From the NCBI GenBank assembly GCA_947466535.1, contig CANIEV010000020.1:1-37092 (forward strand): a stretch of 37,092 bases of DNA. The letters are read 5' to 3'. The position numbers and the translations under genes are program-made. This DNA comes from Betaproteobacteria bacterium (GTDB lineage Bacteria > Pseudomonadota > Gammaproteobacteria > Burkholderiales > SG8-39). The stretch's first letter is position 1. The number at the start of each line of letters is the position of its first letter. This document shows, piece by piece, positions 24,418 through 30,953 of the stretch. The notes below the pieces were generated by a model. That model saw only the letters and a program-made list of their open reading frames with translations, was not told where the DNA came from and searched no databases.

Positions 24418-25398
24418 ATGAAACGGAACCCCGGCAATTCCTTTCGCCTGCTGATCGGCAGCGCGCTCGCGCTGGCGTCGTCGATGGCGATTGCGCAGGC
24501 ATGGCCCAACAAGCCGATACGTCTGGTCGTGCCCTACGGCACGGGCGGCGCGCCCGACGTGATCGCCCGCACGCTCAGTCCGCGGCTGGGCGAGATATTC
24601 AGCCAGCAGGTGCTGGTGGACAACCGGCCCGGCGCGGGCGGCGCGATCGCCGCCGAGCACGTGGCGAAGTCGCCCGCTGACGGCTACACGTTCTTTGTCG
24701 CCGACACCGGCCACTTCGCGATCAACCCCGCGCTGTACTCAAAGCTGCCCTACGACATCCTGCGCGACTTCACGCCTGTCATCCATATCGCCTCCACGCC
24801 GCTGTTCCTCGCGGTCGGCACCGCGGTGCCGGCGAAGAACATCCAGGAGCTGATCGCACTCGCCAAGGACAAGCCGGGCGGCCTGTCCTACGGCTCCTCG
24901 GGTAACGGCAGTCCCCACCACCTCGCGCTCGCGCAGATCACCGCGCTCACCCGCGCCAACTTCGTTCACATTCCGTTCAAGGGTGTTGCGCAGTCGGTGC
25001 CGGCGGTTCTCTCGGGCGACGTGGCCGTGATCTTCGTCGGCCTGCCCTCGATCCTGCCGCATGTGAAAAGCGGCAAGGCGCGGATCGTTGCGGTGAATGA
25101 ACCGAAGCGCACCCACCTGATGCCCGAGGTGCCGACGGTGGTCGAATCGGGCGTGCCCGACTTCACCGTGAGCGTGAGCATCGGATTCCTCGCGCCGGCG
25201 GGAACGCCGTCCGAGCCGATCACGCGCATGAACGCCGAGGTCAACAAACTGATCAACCTGCCCGACCTGATCCAGCGCTTCACCTCGCTTGGCATCGACA
25301 AGATCGGAGGCACGCCCGAGCAGTTCGGCCAGGCCATCCGCGCCGACCTGCCGCGCTTTGCAAAGGTGGTGAAGGAGACTGGCGCCAAGGTGGATTGA
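24418..25398 (+). CDS. Bug/TctC-family periplasmic receptor
   Basis: The 326-residue protein has a signal peptide (MKRNPGNSFRLLIGSALALA, ending IAQA), then WPNKPIRLVVPYGTGGAPD, SPADGYTFFVADTG, HIPFKGVAQS and VPTVVESGVPDF. A TTG two codons upstream is in frame, but it abuts the GAGG ribosome site; the ATG at 24418 has normal spacing. It is the only + strand complete receptor and the last gene of the block before the LysR gene. Ligand unknown. Confidence 0.92.
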   Translation: MKRNPGNSFRLLIGSALALASSMAIAQAWPNKPIRLVVPYGTGGAPDVIARTLSPRLGEIFSQQVLVDNRPGAGGAIAAEHVAKSPADGYTFFVADTGHFAINPALYSKLPYDILRDFTPVIHIASTPLFLAVGTAVPAKNIQELIALAKDKPGGLSYGSSGNGSPHHLALAQITALTRANFVHIPFKGVAQSVPAVLSGDVAVIFVGLPSILPHVKSGKARIVAVNEPKRTHLMPEVPTVVESGVPDFTVSVSIGFLAPAGTPSEPITRMNAEVNKLINLPDLIQRFTSLGIDKIGGTPEQFGQAIRADLPRFAKVVKETGAKVD

Positions 25399-25768
25399 TC
25401 GGCCCGGCTCGGGCACAAACTCGAACATTTTCACCAAAAGCCCAGTATCGACGCCTGAAATCGGGCGATCAGCGTACAGAAATGGTTCAGTGCTTGGCTA
25501 ATGGCGGGGCCAATTTCAGGGCCTGATGCGCGGGCGGGGCGCCCGGTTCTCCTGCGATCTTTTCCGGATCGAACAGTCCGGTTCAAGTTCGCCGCGGCAC
25601 GTGCGGTGCACCGCGAAACTCCTGCACGCCGCGCCGTCCAGCGGCGCGGCGTGCGGAGCCCTCCTCTCCTCCTGCTTGTCCTGTCCCGTTGCTTCGGGTT
25701 CCGGCGCCTTGAAGCACCGTCCCGGCGAGATATGTCTGACGCATCAAATCGCTGTCAGGCGCCGCATG

Positions 25769-25795
25769 TTGCTCACTATCCCGCCCGGATACAAT
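25769..25795 (+). promoter_or_regulatory. Candidate sigma-70 promoter for the LysR gene
   Basis: TTGCTC (25769-25774) and TACAAT (25790-25795) are separated by 15 bases, in an AT-richer patch 71 bases before the LysR start. The spacing is short of the optimum, which would suit an activated or autoregulated promoter. Confidence 0.4.
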
Positions 25796-25815
25796 AGTAA
25801 AAGCGCGCTACCTGC

Positions 25816-25832
25816 TATGCAGAAGTCGCATA
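25816..25832. promoter_or_regulatory. LysR-type binding box
   Basis: TATGC-N7-GCATA is a perfect inverted repeat of the T-N11-A class bound by LysR regulators. It lies 33 bases upstream of the LysR start and 20 bases downstream of the candidate -10, a position suited to negative autoregulation. Confidence 0.6.
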
Positions 25833-25865
25833 ACCCATTTTTACCCAAATTACGCAGGAGCCGGG

Positions 25866-26789
25866 ATGGATCTCGAGCAGTTGCGCTACTTCGTGCGCGT
25901 CGCCGAGCAGGGCAGTTTCAGCAAGGCGGCGGTGCTGCTCGACATCGCGCAGCCGACCCTCAGCCGCAGTGTGCGTGCGCTCGAAGTCGAGCTCAAGGCG
26001 AGCCTGTTTCACCGCAACGGCCGCGGTGTGCTGCTCACCGACGACGGGCGTGTGTTCCTCAATCACGCGCGCGGTGTGCTGCGCGGCGCGGACGCGGCGC
26101 TCAAGGCGGTGGGGCGAGGCGAGCCGAGTTATGCCGGCAGGGTAGCGGCGGGATTGCCGCCCAGCCTGAGCAAGCTGATCATCCTTCCGCTGGTGAACAC
26201 TTTTCTCGAGCGTTTCCCGAGGGCGTCGCTCGGCGTGGTCGATGGCCTCTCGAGCGCGCTCTACGACCAGCTGCTCTCGGGGCGGCTGGATTTCGCCATC
26301 CTGCACAACCCGGCGGCATCACCGCAGCTCGCGATCGAGCCGATCGTCACCGAACCGCTGGTCCTGATCGGCAACCGGCAGGTGGGTCGCCGTGCGGGAA
26401 GCGTTGGCCTCGCCGATCTGGAAGGTTTGCCGCTCATCATGGCGAGCGCGCCGCACGCCCTGCGGCCGCTGATCGAAGCGGCGATGGCGCGTGCGGGGCT
26501 GCCGATGCGGGTTGCGATCGAAGTCGATTCGATTGCTGCGATCATCGATCTGGCGGCCGCGGGCACCGCCTTCTCGATCGTCTCCGAGAGCACGATTGCC
26601 GTGGTGCCTGCGTCCCTCGGGCTGCACCGCCAGCGTATCGACGCCCCGGGGCTGGAGACAACACTGTGTCTCGCTGCGCCTGCGCGTCAGCCGCGCACCC
26701 CGCTTCCGGTGGAAGTCGCACAGCTTTGTGTCGAACTGCTGCGTAAGGCGCTCGGCCTGCGTCGCAGGCCCGCACGCATCAAGGTCTGA
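25866..26789 (+). CDS. LysR-family transcriptional regulator
   Basis: The 307-residue protein has the N-terminal winged helix-turn-helix (MDLEQLRYFVRVAEQGSFSK, then LLDIAQPTLSRSVRALE, about residues 1-65) and a periplasmic-binding-like effector domain from about residue 90. AGGAG is six bases before the ATG, and a dyad of LysR type lies just upstream. It is co-directional with the operon before it and with the HTH-citrate-synthase-like gene 48 bases after it. The target genes and effector are unknown; an organic acid or CoA-ester pathway intermediate is the usual case. Confidence 0.93.
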   Translation: MDLEQLRYFVRVAEQGSFSKAAVLLDIAQPTLSRSVRALEVELKASLFHRNGRGVLLTDDGRVFLNHARGVLRGADAALKAVGRGEPSYAGRVAAGLPPSLSKLIILPLVNTFLERFPRASLGVVDGLSSALYDQLLSGRLDFAILHNPAASPQLAIEPIVTEPLVLIGNRQVGRRAGSVGLADLEGLPLIMASAPHALRPLIEAAMARAGLPMRVAIEVDSIAAIIDLAAAGTAFSIVSESTIAVVPASLGLHRQRIDAPGLETTLCLAAPARQPRTPLPVEVAQLCVELLRKALGLRRRPARIKV

Positions 26790-26822
26790 GCTGGGCGAGC
26801 CCCGCGACGGCACGCCGCGTTC

Positions 26823-26828
26823 TAGAAT
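26823..26828 (+). promoter_or_regulatory. -10-like TAGAAT very close to a start codon
   Basis: TAGAAT ends 9 bases before the ATG at 26838, and no Shine-Dalgarno sequence is present in between (only CCCGTTCCC). If it is used, transcription would begin at or within a few bases of the ATG, giving a leaderless mRNA. No clear -35 was seen. Confidence 0.4.
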
Positions 26829-26837
26829 CCCGTTCCC

Positions 26838-28196
26838 ATGGCGACAGAACGATCCCGATCCGGTTCCAAATCGGCCCAGCACGACCCGGCAGGACGCCCC
26901 ACGGCCGCGCGCGCGATTCCCGGCGTTTCCGAAGAGATCACTGCTCGCGGCGACTATCTGAGTCGCGACGAGGTTCTCGAGCATCTGCATATAAAACCGC
27001 AGACGCTGTATTCGTACGTCAGCCGGGGATTCATTCGCAGTGTGCCGCAGCCCGACGGCCGCTCCAGCTTCTACCTGCGTGAAGACGTCGAGAAGGTGCG
27101 CTCGCGCAGCGTCGCCCGTGCCGGCCACGGTCCCGCCGCGGCAAGCGCGATGCGCTGGGGCGAGCCGGTCATCGTCACCCGGCTCACCGAACTCACCGAC
27201 GCTGGACCGCGCTATCGCAGCCGCCTCGCGGTCGAGCTTGCGCGCACCCGCGTGCCGTTCGAGAACGTCGCCGAATATCTCTGGACCGGCGAGCTGGCCG
27301 AGGACACGCTGGTGTGGCAGCAGACGCCCGATCCCGCCGGTCTCGGCAGGTTGCTCGCATCCGCCGCGAAGCTGCATTCGCATGCGCACATCCTGCAGCT
27401 CATGTCGATGACGGTGCACGGCCTGGGCATCGCCGAAGGCAACCGCCGCGAGCGCATCCGACTCGGCTCGACGCCGACTACTGCCGGGCGCCGTCTGATC
27501 CGCGCCTTCGCAGCCACGCTCGGGTTCCTCTCGCCGAAACAGGCGTATTCGCCGCTCGAGGACGGTGAGCCGGTGGCGGCGGGCCTTGCCCGGATGTTCG
27601 GCATATCCAACGATGCCCTGCACCTGAACGCGCTCAATGCTGCGCTGGTGGCAGTGGCCGATCACGAGCTCAACCCGGCCACCTTCGCCGCGCGCGTCGC
27701 TGCATCGGGCAGCGCGGACATGCATTCCTGCATCGGTGCTGCGCTCGACACCCACTACGGCACGCTGGTCGGACGCACCTGCGACCGCGCCGAGGAACTG
27801 TTCGAACCGCCCGCCGATCCGGAAATCGTGTTCGAGCGCGCGATGGCGATGCGCGCCGCCTCGCGCAGCCTGCCGGGGTTCAACCATCCGCACTATCTCA
27901 ACGGTGACCCGCGCGGCCGCCTGATGATGGAACTCGCGATGCTGGTCGGCGGTTCGCGGCGCGTCGTCGGCAACATGATGATGACCCTGCGTCGTCTCGA
28001 GGAAGAATGCGAGGCGCGCCCGACGGTGGAATGCGCCCTCGTCCTGCTCTGCCGCGCGCTCGGCATGCCCGATCGTTCTGCTGCCGGCCTCTATGCCCTT
28101 GGCCGCACCGCCGGCTGGGTCGCGCATGTGATCGAACAGCGGCTGGCAGGTTTCATGATCCGGCCGCGAGCGCAGTTCGATCACGCGGCCGACTGA
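26838..28196 (+). CDS. Citrate-synthase-like protein with N-terminal helix-turn-helix domain
   Basis: The protein has 452 residues in two parts. Residues 41-90 are a MerR/excisionase-type helix-turn-helix (LSRDEVLEHLHIKPQTLYSY, then GRSSFYLREDVEKV). Residues about 105-445 form a citrate-synthase fold with H276 (VADHELNPATFAAR) and H350 followed by DPR (PGFNHPHYLNGDPR), and the C-terminal RPRA motif. The catalytic Asp of citrate synthase aligns with Glu398 (RPTVECALVL). Such HTH-fused citrate synthases are known in proteobacteria, but their role is not settled. They may be enzymes or metabolite-sensing regulators. It follows the LysR gene by 48 bases without a ribosome site, and its last 13 codons are repeated twice downstream. 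Confidence 0.88.
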   Translation: MATERSRSGSKSAQHDPAGRPTAARAIPGVSEEITARGDYLSRDEVLEHLHIKPQTLYSYVSRGFIRSVPQPDGRSSFYLREDVEKVRSRSVARAGHGPAAASAMRWGEPVIVTRLTELTDAGPRYRSRLAVELARTRVPFENVAEYLWTGELAEDTLVWQQTPDPAGLGRLLASAAKLHSHAHILQLMSMTVHGLGIAEGNRRERIRLGSTPTTAGRRLIRAFAATLGFLSPKQAYSPLEDGEPVAAGLARMFGISNDALHLNALNAALVAVADHELNPATFAARVAASGSADMHSCIGAALDTHYGTLVGRTCDRAEELFEPPADPEIVFERAMAMRAASRSLPGFNHPHYLNGDPRGRLMMELAMLVGGSRRVVGNMMMTLRRLEEECEARPTVECALVLLCRALGMPDRSAAGLYALGRTAGWVAHVIEQRLAGFMIRPRAQFDHAAD

Positions 28197-28199
28197 CCC

Positions 28200-28234
28200 G
28201 GGGGATTTACAAGGGGGCGTAGCCCTCTTGTTCA
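28200..28234 (+). terminator. Repeat-family terminator hairpin (copy a)
   Basis: ACAAG-G-GGGC pairs with GCCC-T-CTTGT around the loop GTA, about 10 bp including one G-T pair, and ends in TTGTTCA. It lies directly behind the true stop of the citrate-synthase-like gene. The same element, over 35 bases, recurs at 29847-29881. Confidence 0.65.
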
Positions 28235-28296
28235 AAGCCGGCATGATCCGGCCGCGGGCGCAGTTCGATCACGCGGCAGACTAGCTCGGGGGACCT

Positions 28297-28318
28297 GCGA
28301 GGGCGCGTACGCCCTCGC
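28297..28318. terminator. Perfect 9-bp hairpin between tail copies 2 and 3
   Basis: GCGAGGGCG at 28297-28305 pairs with CGCCCTCGC at 28310-28318 around the loop CGTA. It has no T-tract. Its GGGCG-TA-CGCCC core resembles the neighbouring hairpins. Confidence 0.5.
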
Positions 28319-28331
28319 TCGTGACGCTGCT

Positions 28332-28356
28332 CAAGGGGGCGTAGCCCTCTTGTTCA
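28332..28356 (+). terminator. Repeat-family terminator hairpin (copy b)
   Basis: This 25-base element is identical to 28210-28234, including the trailing TTGTTCA. It precedes the third tail copy by eight bases. Confidence 0.65.
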
Positions 28357-28420
28357 AGCCACACATGATCCGGCCGCGCGCGCAGTTTGACCACGCGGCC
28401 GACTAGGCGGCGCGTTTGCG

Positions 28421-28436
28421 CGGGGATCGGTCCCCG
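28421..28436. terminator. Hairpin between convergent genes
   Basis: CGGGGA pairs with TCCCCG around the loop TCGG, followed by TCGTTCA. It follows tail copy 3 and lies four bases from the stop of the convergent esterase gene, so it can serve both directions. Confidence 0.5.
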
Positions 28437-28440
28437 TCGT

Positions 28441-29463
28441 TCAGGCCCTGCGGCCGAGCTTCATCTGCTCCAGCACCGCACTGCCGATGAGGCCGTAGGG
28501 ATTGCCCATGGTCTCGATGATCTCGAAATGGTTGTATTCCTCGCCGACCAGAAATCGGACCGGTTTGCCCGCCGCCTTGACCGCGGCGGCGAATTCGCGC
28601 GACTGGCGCTGGAACTCGGGCGTCTCGAGGGAGCCGTGCACAACCAGAAGCGGAGCGCGGAGCAGGTCGAGGTGGCGTTGAGAGCTGAGCGCCTGCTCCA
28701 TCGCGTCGGTGAATTTGACATAGGAACTGCGCGCCGACAGCCGCACGGGCTTGAGGTCGAACATCCCGCTGCAGCACAGGCCGCCCTTCACCGTGTCGGC
28801 GGGCAGGTCGAAATCACGCCGCCAGTCGGTGGTCAGAACGACGCCCGCGAGATGACCGCCGGAGGAGTGGCCGGACACATAGATGCGGTTCGGATCGCCG
28901 CCGAAACTGCGCGCGTTGCGATACACCCAGGCCACCGCCCGGCGCACCTGCTCGGCCATCGGCAGGAGGCTGCCGCCCGCCTCGATGACGGACACGAAAT
29001 CGGGCACCACGAAATGCGCACCCGCGTTGACGAACATTTCCGCGGCGTAGGCGTTGTCTTTCGATGCGCCCGAGCGCCAGGCGCCGCCGTGGATGAAAAC
29101 ATGGACAGGGGCGTTGCGATGCTTCGTGGGGTAGATATCCAGCGCCTCGATAGCGGTCGGGCCGTAGGCCACGCGCTTTGGCGCGCCAAGACGCGCTCGG
29201 GCCGCTTCGCTGTTGGCCGTGTAGCGTTTGAGCACCTGCTGCAGATTGGGCGCGTACTTGCTCTGGTCGTAGGCGGCATCGAGCGCGGCCTGATCGAGAT
29301 CGAGCCAGACCGGCGGTCCCTTGAGGGCGGGTGCCGTCGCGGGGGCGCCGGCCTGCTGCGCAAGCAGCGGTCCGGCTGCCGCGACGCCGGCAAGCGCGGC
29401 GCCGACGCCAAGGAATTCACGGCGCGTCGCGCGGGCACGGGCAAGCGTCTCATTCGGGCTCAT
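28441..29463 (-). CDS. Tat-exported alpha/beta-hydrolase esterase, arylformamidase-like
   Basis: The 340-residue protein begins with a twin-arginine signal (RATRREFLGVGAALAG, residues 11-26) ending near LLAQ, so it is probably exported folded. The hydrolase domain has the oxyanion motif HGGAW (125-129), the nucleophile S200 in SGHSSGGH, a probable acid E280 in HGSLETPEF and H312 in YNHFEI. The HGG-W and PEFxRQS wording resembles kynurenine formamidase-type carboxylesterases. GGAG six bases before the ATG at 29463 is preferred over the ATG at 29475. The start overlaps, as ATGA, the end of a truncated frame upstream. Substrate unknown. Confidence 0.85.
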   Translation of the reverse strand: MSPNETLARARATRREFLGVGAALAGVAAAGPLLAQQAGAPATAPALKGPPVWLDLDQAALDAAYDQSKYAPNLQQVLKRYTANSEAARARLGAPKRVAYGPTAIEALDIYPTKHRNAPVHVFIHGGAWRSGASKDNAYAAEMFVNAGAHFVVPDFVSVIEAGGSLLPMAEQVRRAVAWVYRNARSFGGDPNRIYVSGHSSGGHLAGVVLTTDWRRDFDLPADTVKGGLCCSGMFDLKPVRLSARSSYVKFTDAMEQALSSQRHLDLLRAPLLVVHGSLETPEFQRQSREFAAAVKAAGKPVRFLVGEEYNHFEIIETMGNPYGLIGSAVLEQMKLGRRA

Positions 29464-29717
29464 ACGAGTCTCCATCGGTCAGTGGGCGTGCCGGATTGTG
29501 ATCTTTTTCCCTTCGAGGCGCATCGACTTCCGCCCGGCGGGCCGTGCGGATCGAGCACCATGTGATGCACCGTGTGCCCGAAGAACATTGGACCTTGTGT
29601 AGTCCATGTGCGCCGGGCTGTGTCGGAAGTCAGGATGAACGTGCCCTTGCGGGTAGCCACAAGCAGCGTCACCTGTCCGGTGTCGGGTGCGGGAACATGA
29701 AGGGTGGTCGCGCTCAT
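29460..29717 (-). pseudogene. Truncated N-terminus of a BNR/sialidase-like beta-propeller protein
   Basis: The frame starts at 29717 behind AAAAGGAG and gives MSATTLHVPAPDTGQVTLL followed by VATRKGTFILTSD and GHTVHHMVLDPHG. To my recollection this matches the first about 58 residues of bacterial 'sialidase/WD40 BNR-repeat' proteins that normally have 350 or more residues. After DPHG the sequence changes to a basic, unrelated tail (PPGGSRCASKGKRSQ) and stops at 29460. The gene body is missing, so a deletion probably fused the fragment to the esterase upstream region. The ATGA overlap with the esterase and an intact ribosome site mean it may still act as a translated leader. Confidence 0.55.
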
Positions 29718-29982
29718 GAGGCGGGCTCCTTTTCGAAGGTCCTTGCGAAGCAATTCCCCGCCAAGCTCGGCGGGGCGAATCAGCCTAGGGAAGCTCTGAT
29801 CAAGTCCCAAGTGCGCTACGAATCGAACGGAGCGTCCCTCCGGAGTGGGGGATACACAAGGGGGCGAGGCCGCCTTGTTCAGATATTCCCTGGCGCAATC
29901 CCCTGTCTGACGCGGCGGGCAGGCTCATGACCTGCGGTGGGCGCAAGGCGCTTGGGCGGACGGTACTTCGCTTCGCGTCCGA
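29718..29982. other. 265-base gap with a repeat-family hairpin, no supported gene
   Basis: No credible gene is visible. Bases 29847-29881 hold a 35-base element with 29 positions the same as 28200-28234, in the same orientation: a hairpin ACAAGG/CCTTGT outside and GGC/GCC inside, with the same GGGGGAT lead and TTGTTCA end. Near the right edge, CGGACG and CGTCCG (29958-29980 area) could form a weak stem downstream of the ModA-like stop. Confidence 0.55.
29847..29881 (+). repeat. Copy of the intergenic hairpin element
   Basis: Same length and ends as the element at 28200-28234. Four of the six differences fall in the stem/loop region and leave it able to fold. There is no copy of the citrate-synthase tail here, so the hairpin element can occur alone. 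Confidence 0.7.
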
Positions 29983-30795
29983 TTACTCGAAACCTTTTTC
30001 TTTGATGACTGTTACCGAAGCCGGTGAGGCAAGGAAAGCAACGAACGCACGGGCAACACCCAACTGCTGGCCGTTCGCAACCAGACCTGAAGAAAACAGG
30101 GTGTAATTCTGGAGCGCGGCAGGCAAGGGACCGACCAGATCCACACTCGGAACCGCCAGAATTTCGCTCATCTGATTGAAGCCGATTTCTACATCGCCGC
30201 GGGCAACCGCCGCGAATCGCTCCGAACGCTGTTTGAATGCAACTGTCTTTGGCGTCATCGCACTTGAAATACCGAGCCGTTCAAATGCCCCGATCAGGTA
30301 GATGCTGACCGGCGCGCCGGCGGCCGGGTCGTTATAGCCAATGGATTTTGCCGCCAGCATGCTTTGTTTGAACGCTTCTACCGTTCCGATATCCGGCTTC
30401 GACGCGCCCTTGCGAACGAATACGCCTACCCCCAGTTTTGCCAGATCGGCACGGCTGCCTCGAACAACCTTGCCCTGTCTTTCCAGCGCGTCGATCTGCT
30501 CGCCCGACACGATTACAAGGTCGGCGGCTTCGCCGGCCTCGATGCGCCGGGTCATCTGCCCAATCGCACCGTCGAGGTCGGCCGACACCCGGTGACCCGT
30601 GGATTGTTCGAAGCGGGGGATCAGCACCTGCATCACCGGTTCCAGTGCCGATCCCGCCAGCAGGCGTATATCCGCCGCGATGGCGAGGTGGCTGCTCGAA
30701 ACGAGCAGGAAACCCGCGGCGGCATTGGGCAGCGTTGCGGCAATACAGGCGGCGATCCTCAAGCCGGGGCCCATGTGGAACGGGGTGAAAAGCAT
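29983..30795 (-). CDS. ModA-like periplasmic substrate-binding protein
   Basis: The 270-residue protein has an N-terminal hydrophobic export signal ending near HLAIAA, then IRLLAGSALEPVMQVLIPRF, GEAADLVIVSGEQIDALE and a C-terminal ARAFVAFLASPASVTVIKEKGFE, the wording of molybdate-binding-type (ModA/AccA-like) solute receptors. Relatives bind molybdate, tungstate or organic anions. No ModB/ModC permease or ATPase genes are adjacent, so it is an orphan. The start is uncertain: 30795 and 30774 both give a signal peptide and neither has a clear ribosome site. Its gene looks slightly less GC-rich than its neighbours. Confidence 0.82.
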   Translation of the reverse strand: MLFTPFHMGPGLRIAACIAATLPNAAAGFLLVSSSHLAIAADIRLLAGSALEPVMQVLIPRFEQSTGHRVSADLDGAIGQMTRRIEAGEAADLVIVSGEQIDALERQGKVVRGSRADLAKLGVGVFVRKGASKPDIGTVEAFKQSMLAAKSIGYNDPAAGAPVSIYLIGAFERLGISSAMTPKTVAFKQRSERFAAVARGDVEIGFNQMSEILAVPSVDLVGPLPAALQNYTLFSSGLVANGQQLGVARAFVAFLASPASVTVIKEKGFE

Positions 30796-30953
30796 GGGTG
30801 GGAAGCTTACCTATTCCTTGCCGCGTGCGTTCGGTTACGCGGGCAAGCCAGCCGTGTTTTGCCGTAAATTTCTGAAGATTTATTTAAAACCCCCAGCACC
30901 CACGCATTAAAGAAGGTGATTCCAATGCCGGATTCGGAATACCCGCGAGTGCA

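Larger units (their letters stand above)
25399..25865. other. 467-base gap with a strong hairpin, no supported gene
   Basis: I see no convincing gene here: the open frames present have Arg/Pro/Ser-rich, non-family translations and run out of frame into the LysR gene. The gap holds a perfect 13-bp hairpin (25624-25636 with 25642-25654, loop TCCAG), a 12-bp palindrome GCGGTGCACCGC at 25603-25614, and the LysR promoter region at its right end. The hairpin has no T-tract and lies 226 bases past the receptor stop. A small RNA or regulatory leader cannot be excluded. Confidence 0.4.
28155..28406 (+). repeat. Three spaced copies of the last 13 codons plus stop of the citrate-synthase-like gene
   Basis: The genuine gene end is 28155-28196. 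Two 42-base copies follow at 28243-28284 and 28365-28406. All three translate identically to MIRPRAQFDHAAD plus stop. Seven base positions differ between the copies and the gene (codons 5, 8, 9 and 12 at third positions, and TGA versus TAG), and all are silent. Each copy is followed by its own spacer and hairpin. Copies 2 and 3 have no ribosome site and are not expected to be expressed. Confidence 0.9.

Noticed and set aside
25501-25797. A 98-codon open frame in the gap before the LysR gene
   Set aside because: No ribosome site, Arg/Pro-rich translation, and it contains the perfect hairpin and palindrome, which explain its sequence better.
26319-28244. A 641-codon open frame on the - strand opposite the LysR and HTH-citrate-synthase-like genes
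   Set aside because: It is antisense to two well-supported genes, with low-complexity Arg/His/Gly composition and no recognisable domain.
28243-28406. The two downstream 13-codon copies as separate tiny genes
   Set aside because: They have no ribosome site and only repeat the C-terminal end of the citrate-synthase-like protein. They are better described as gene-end duplicates.
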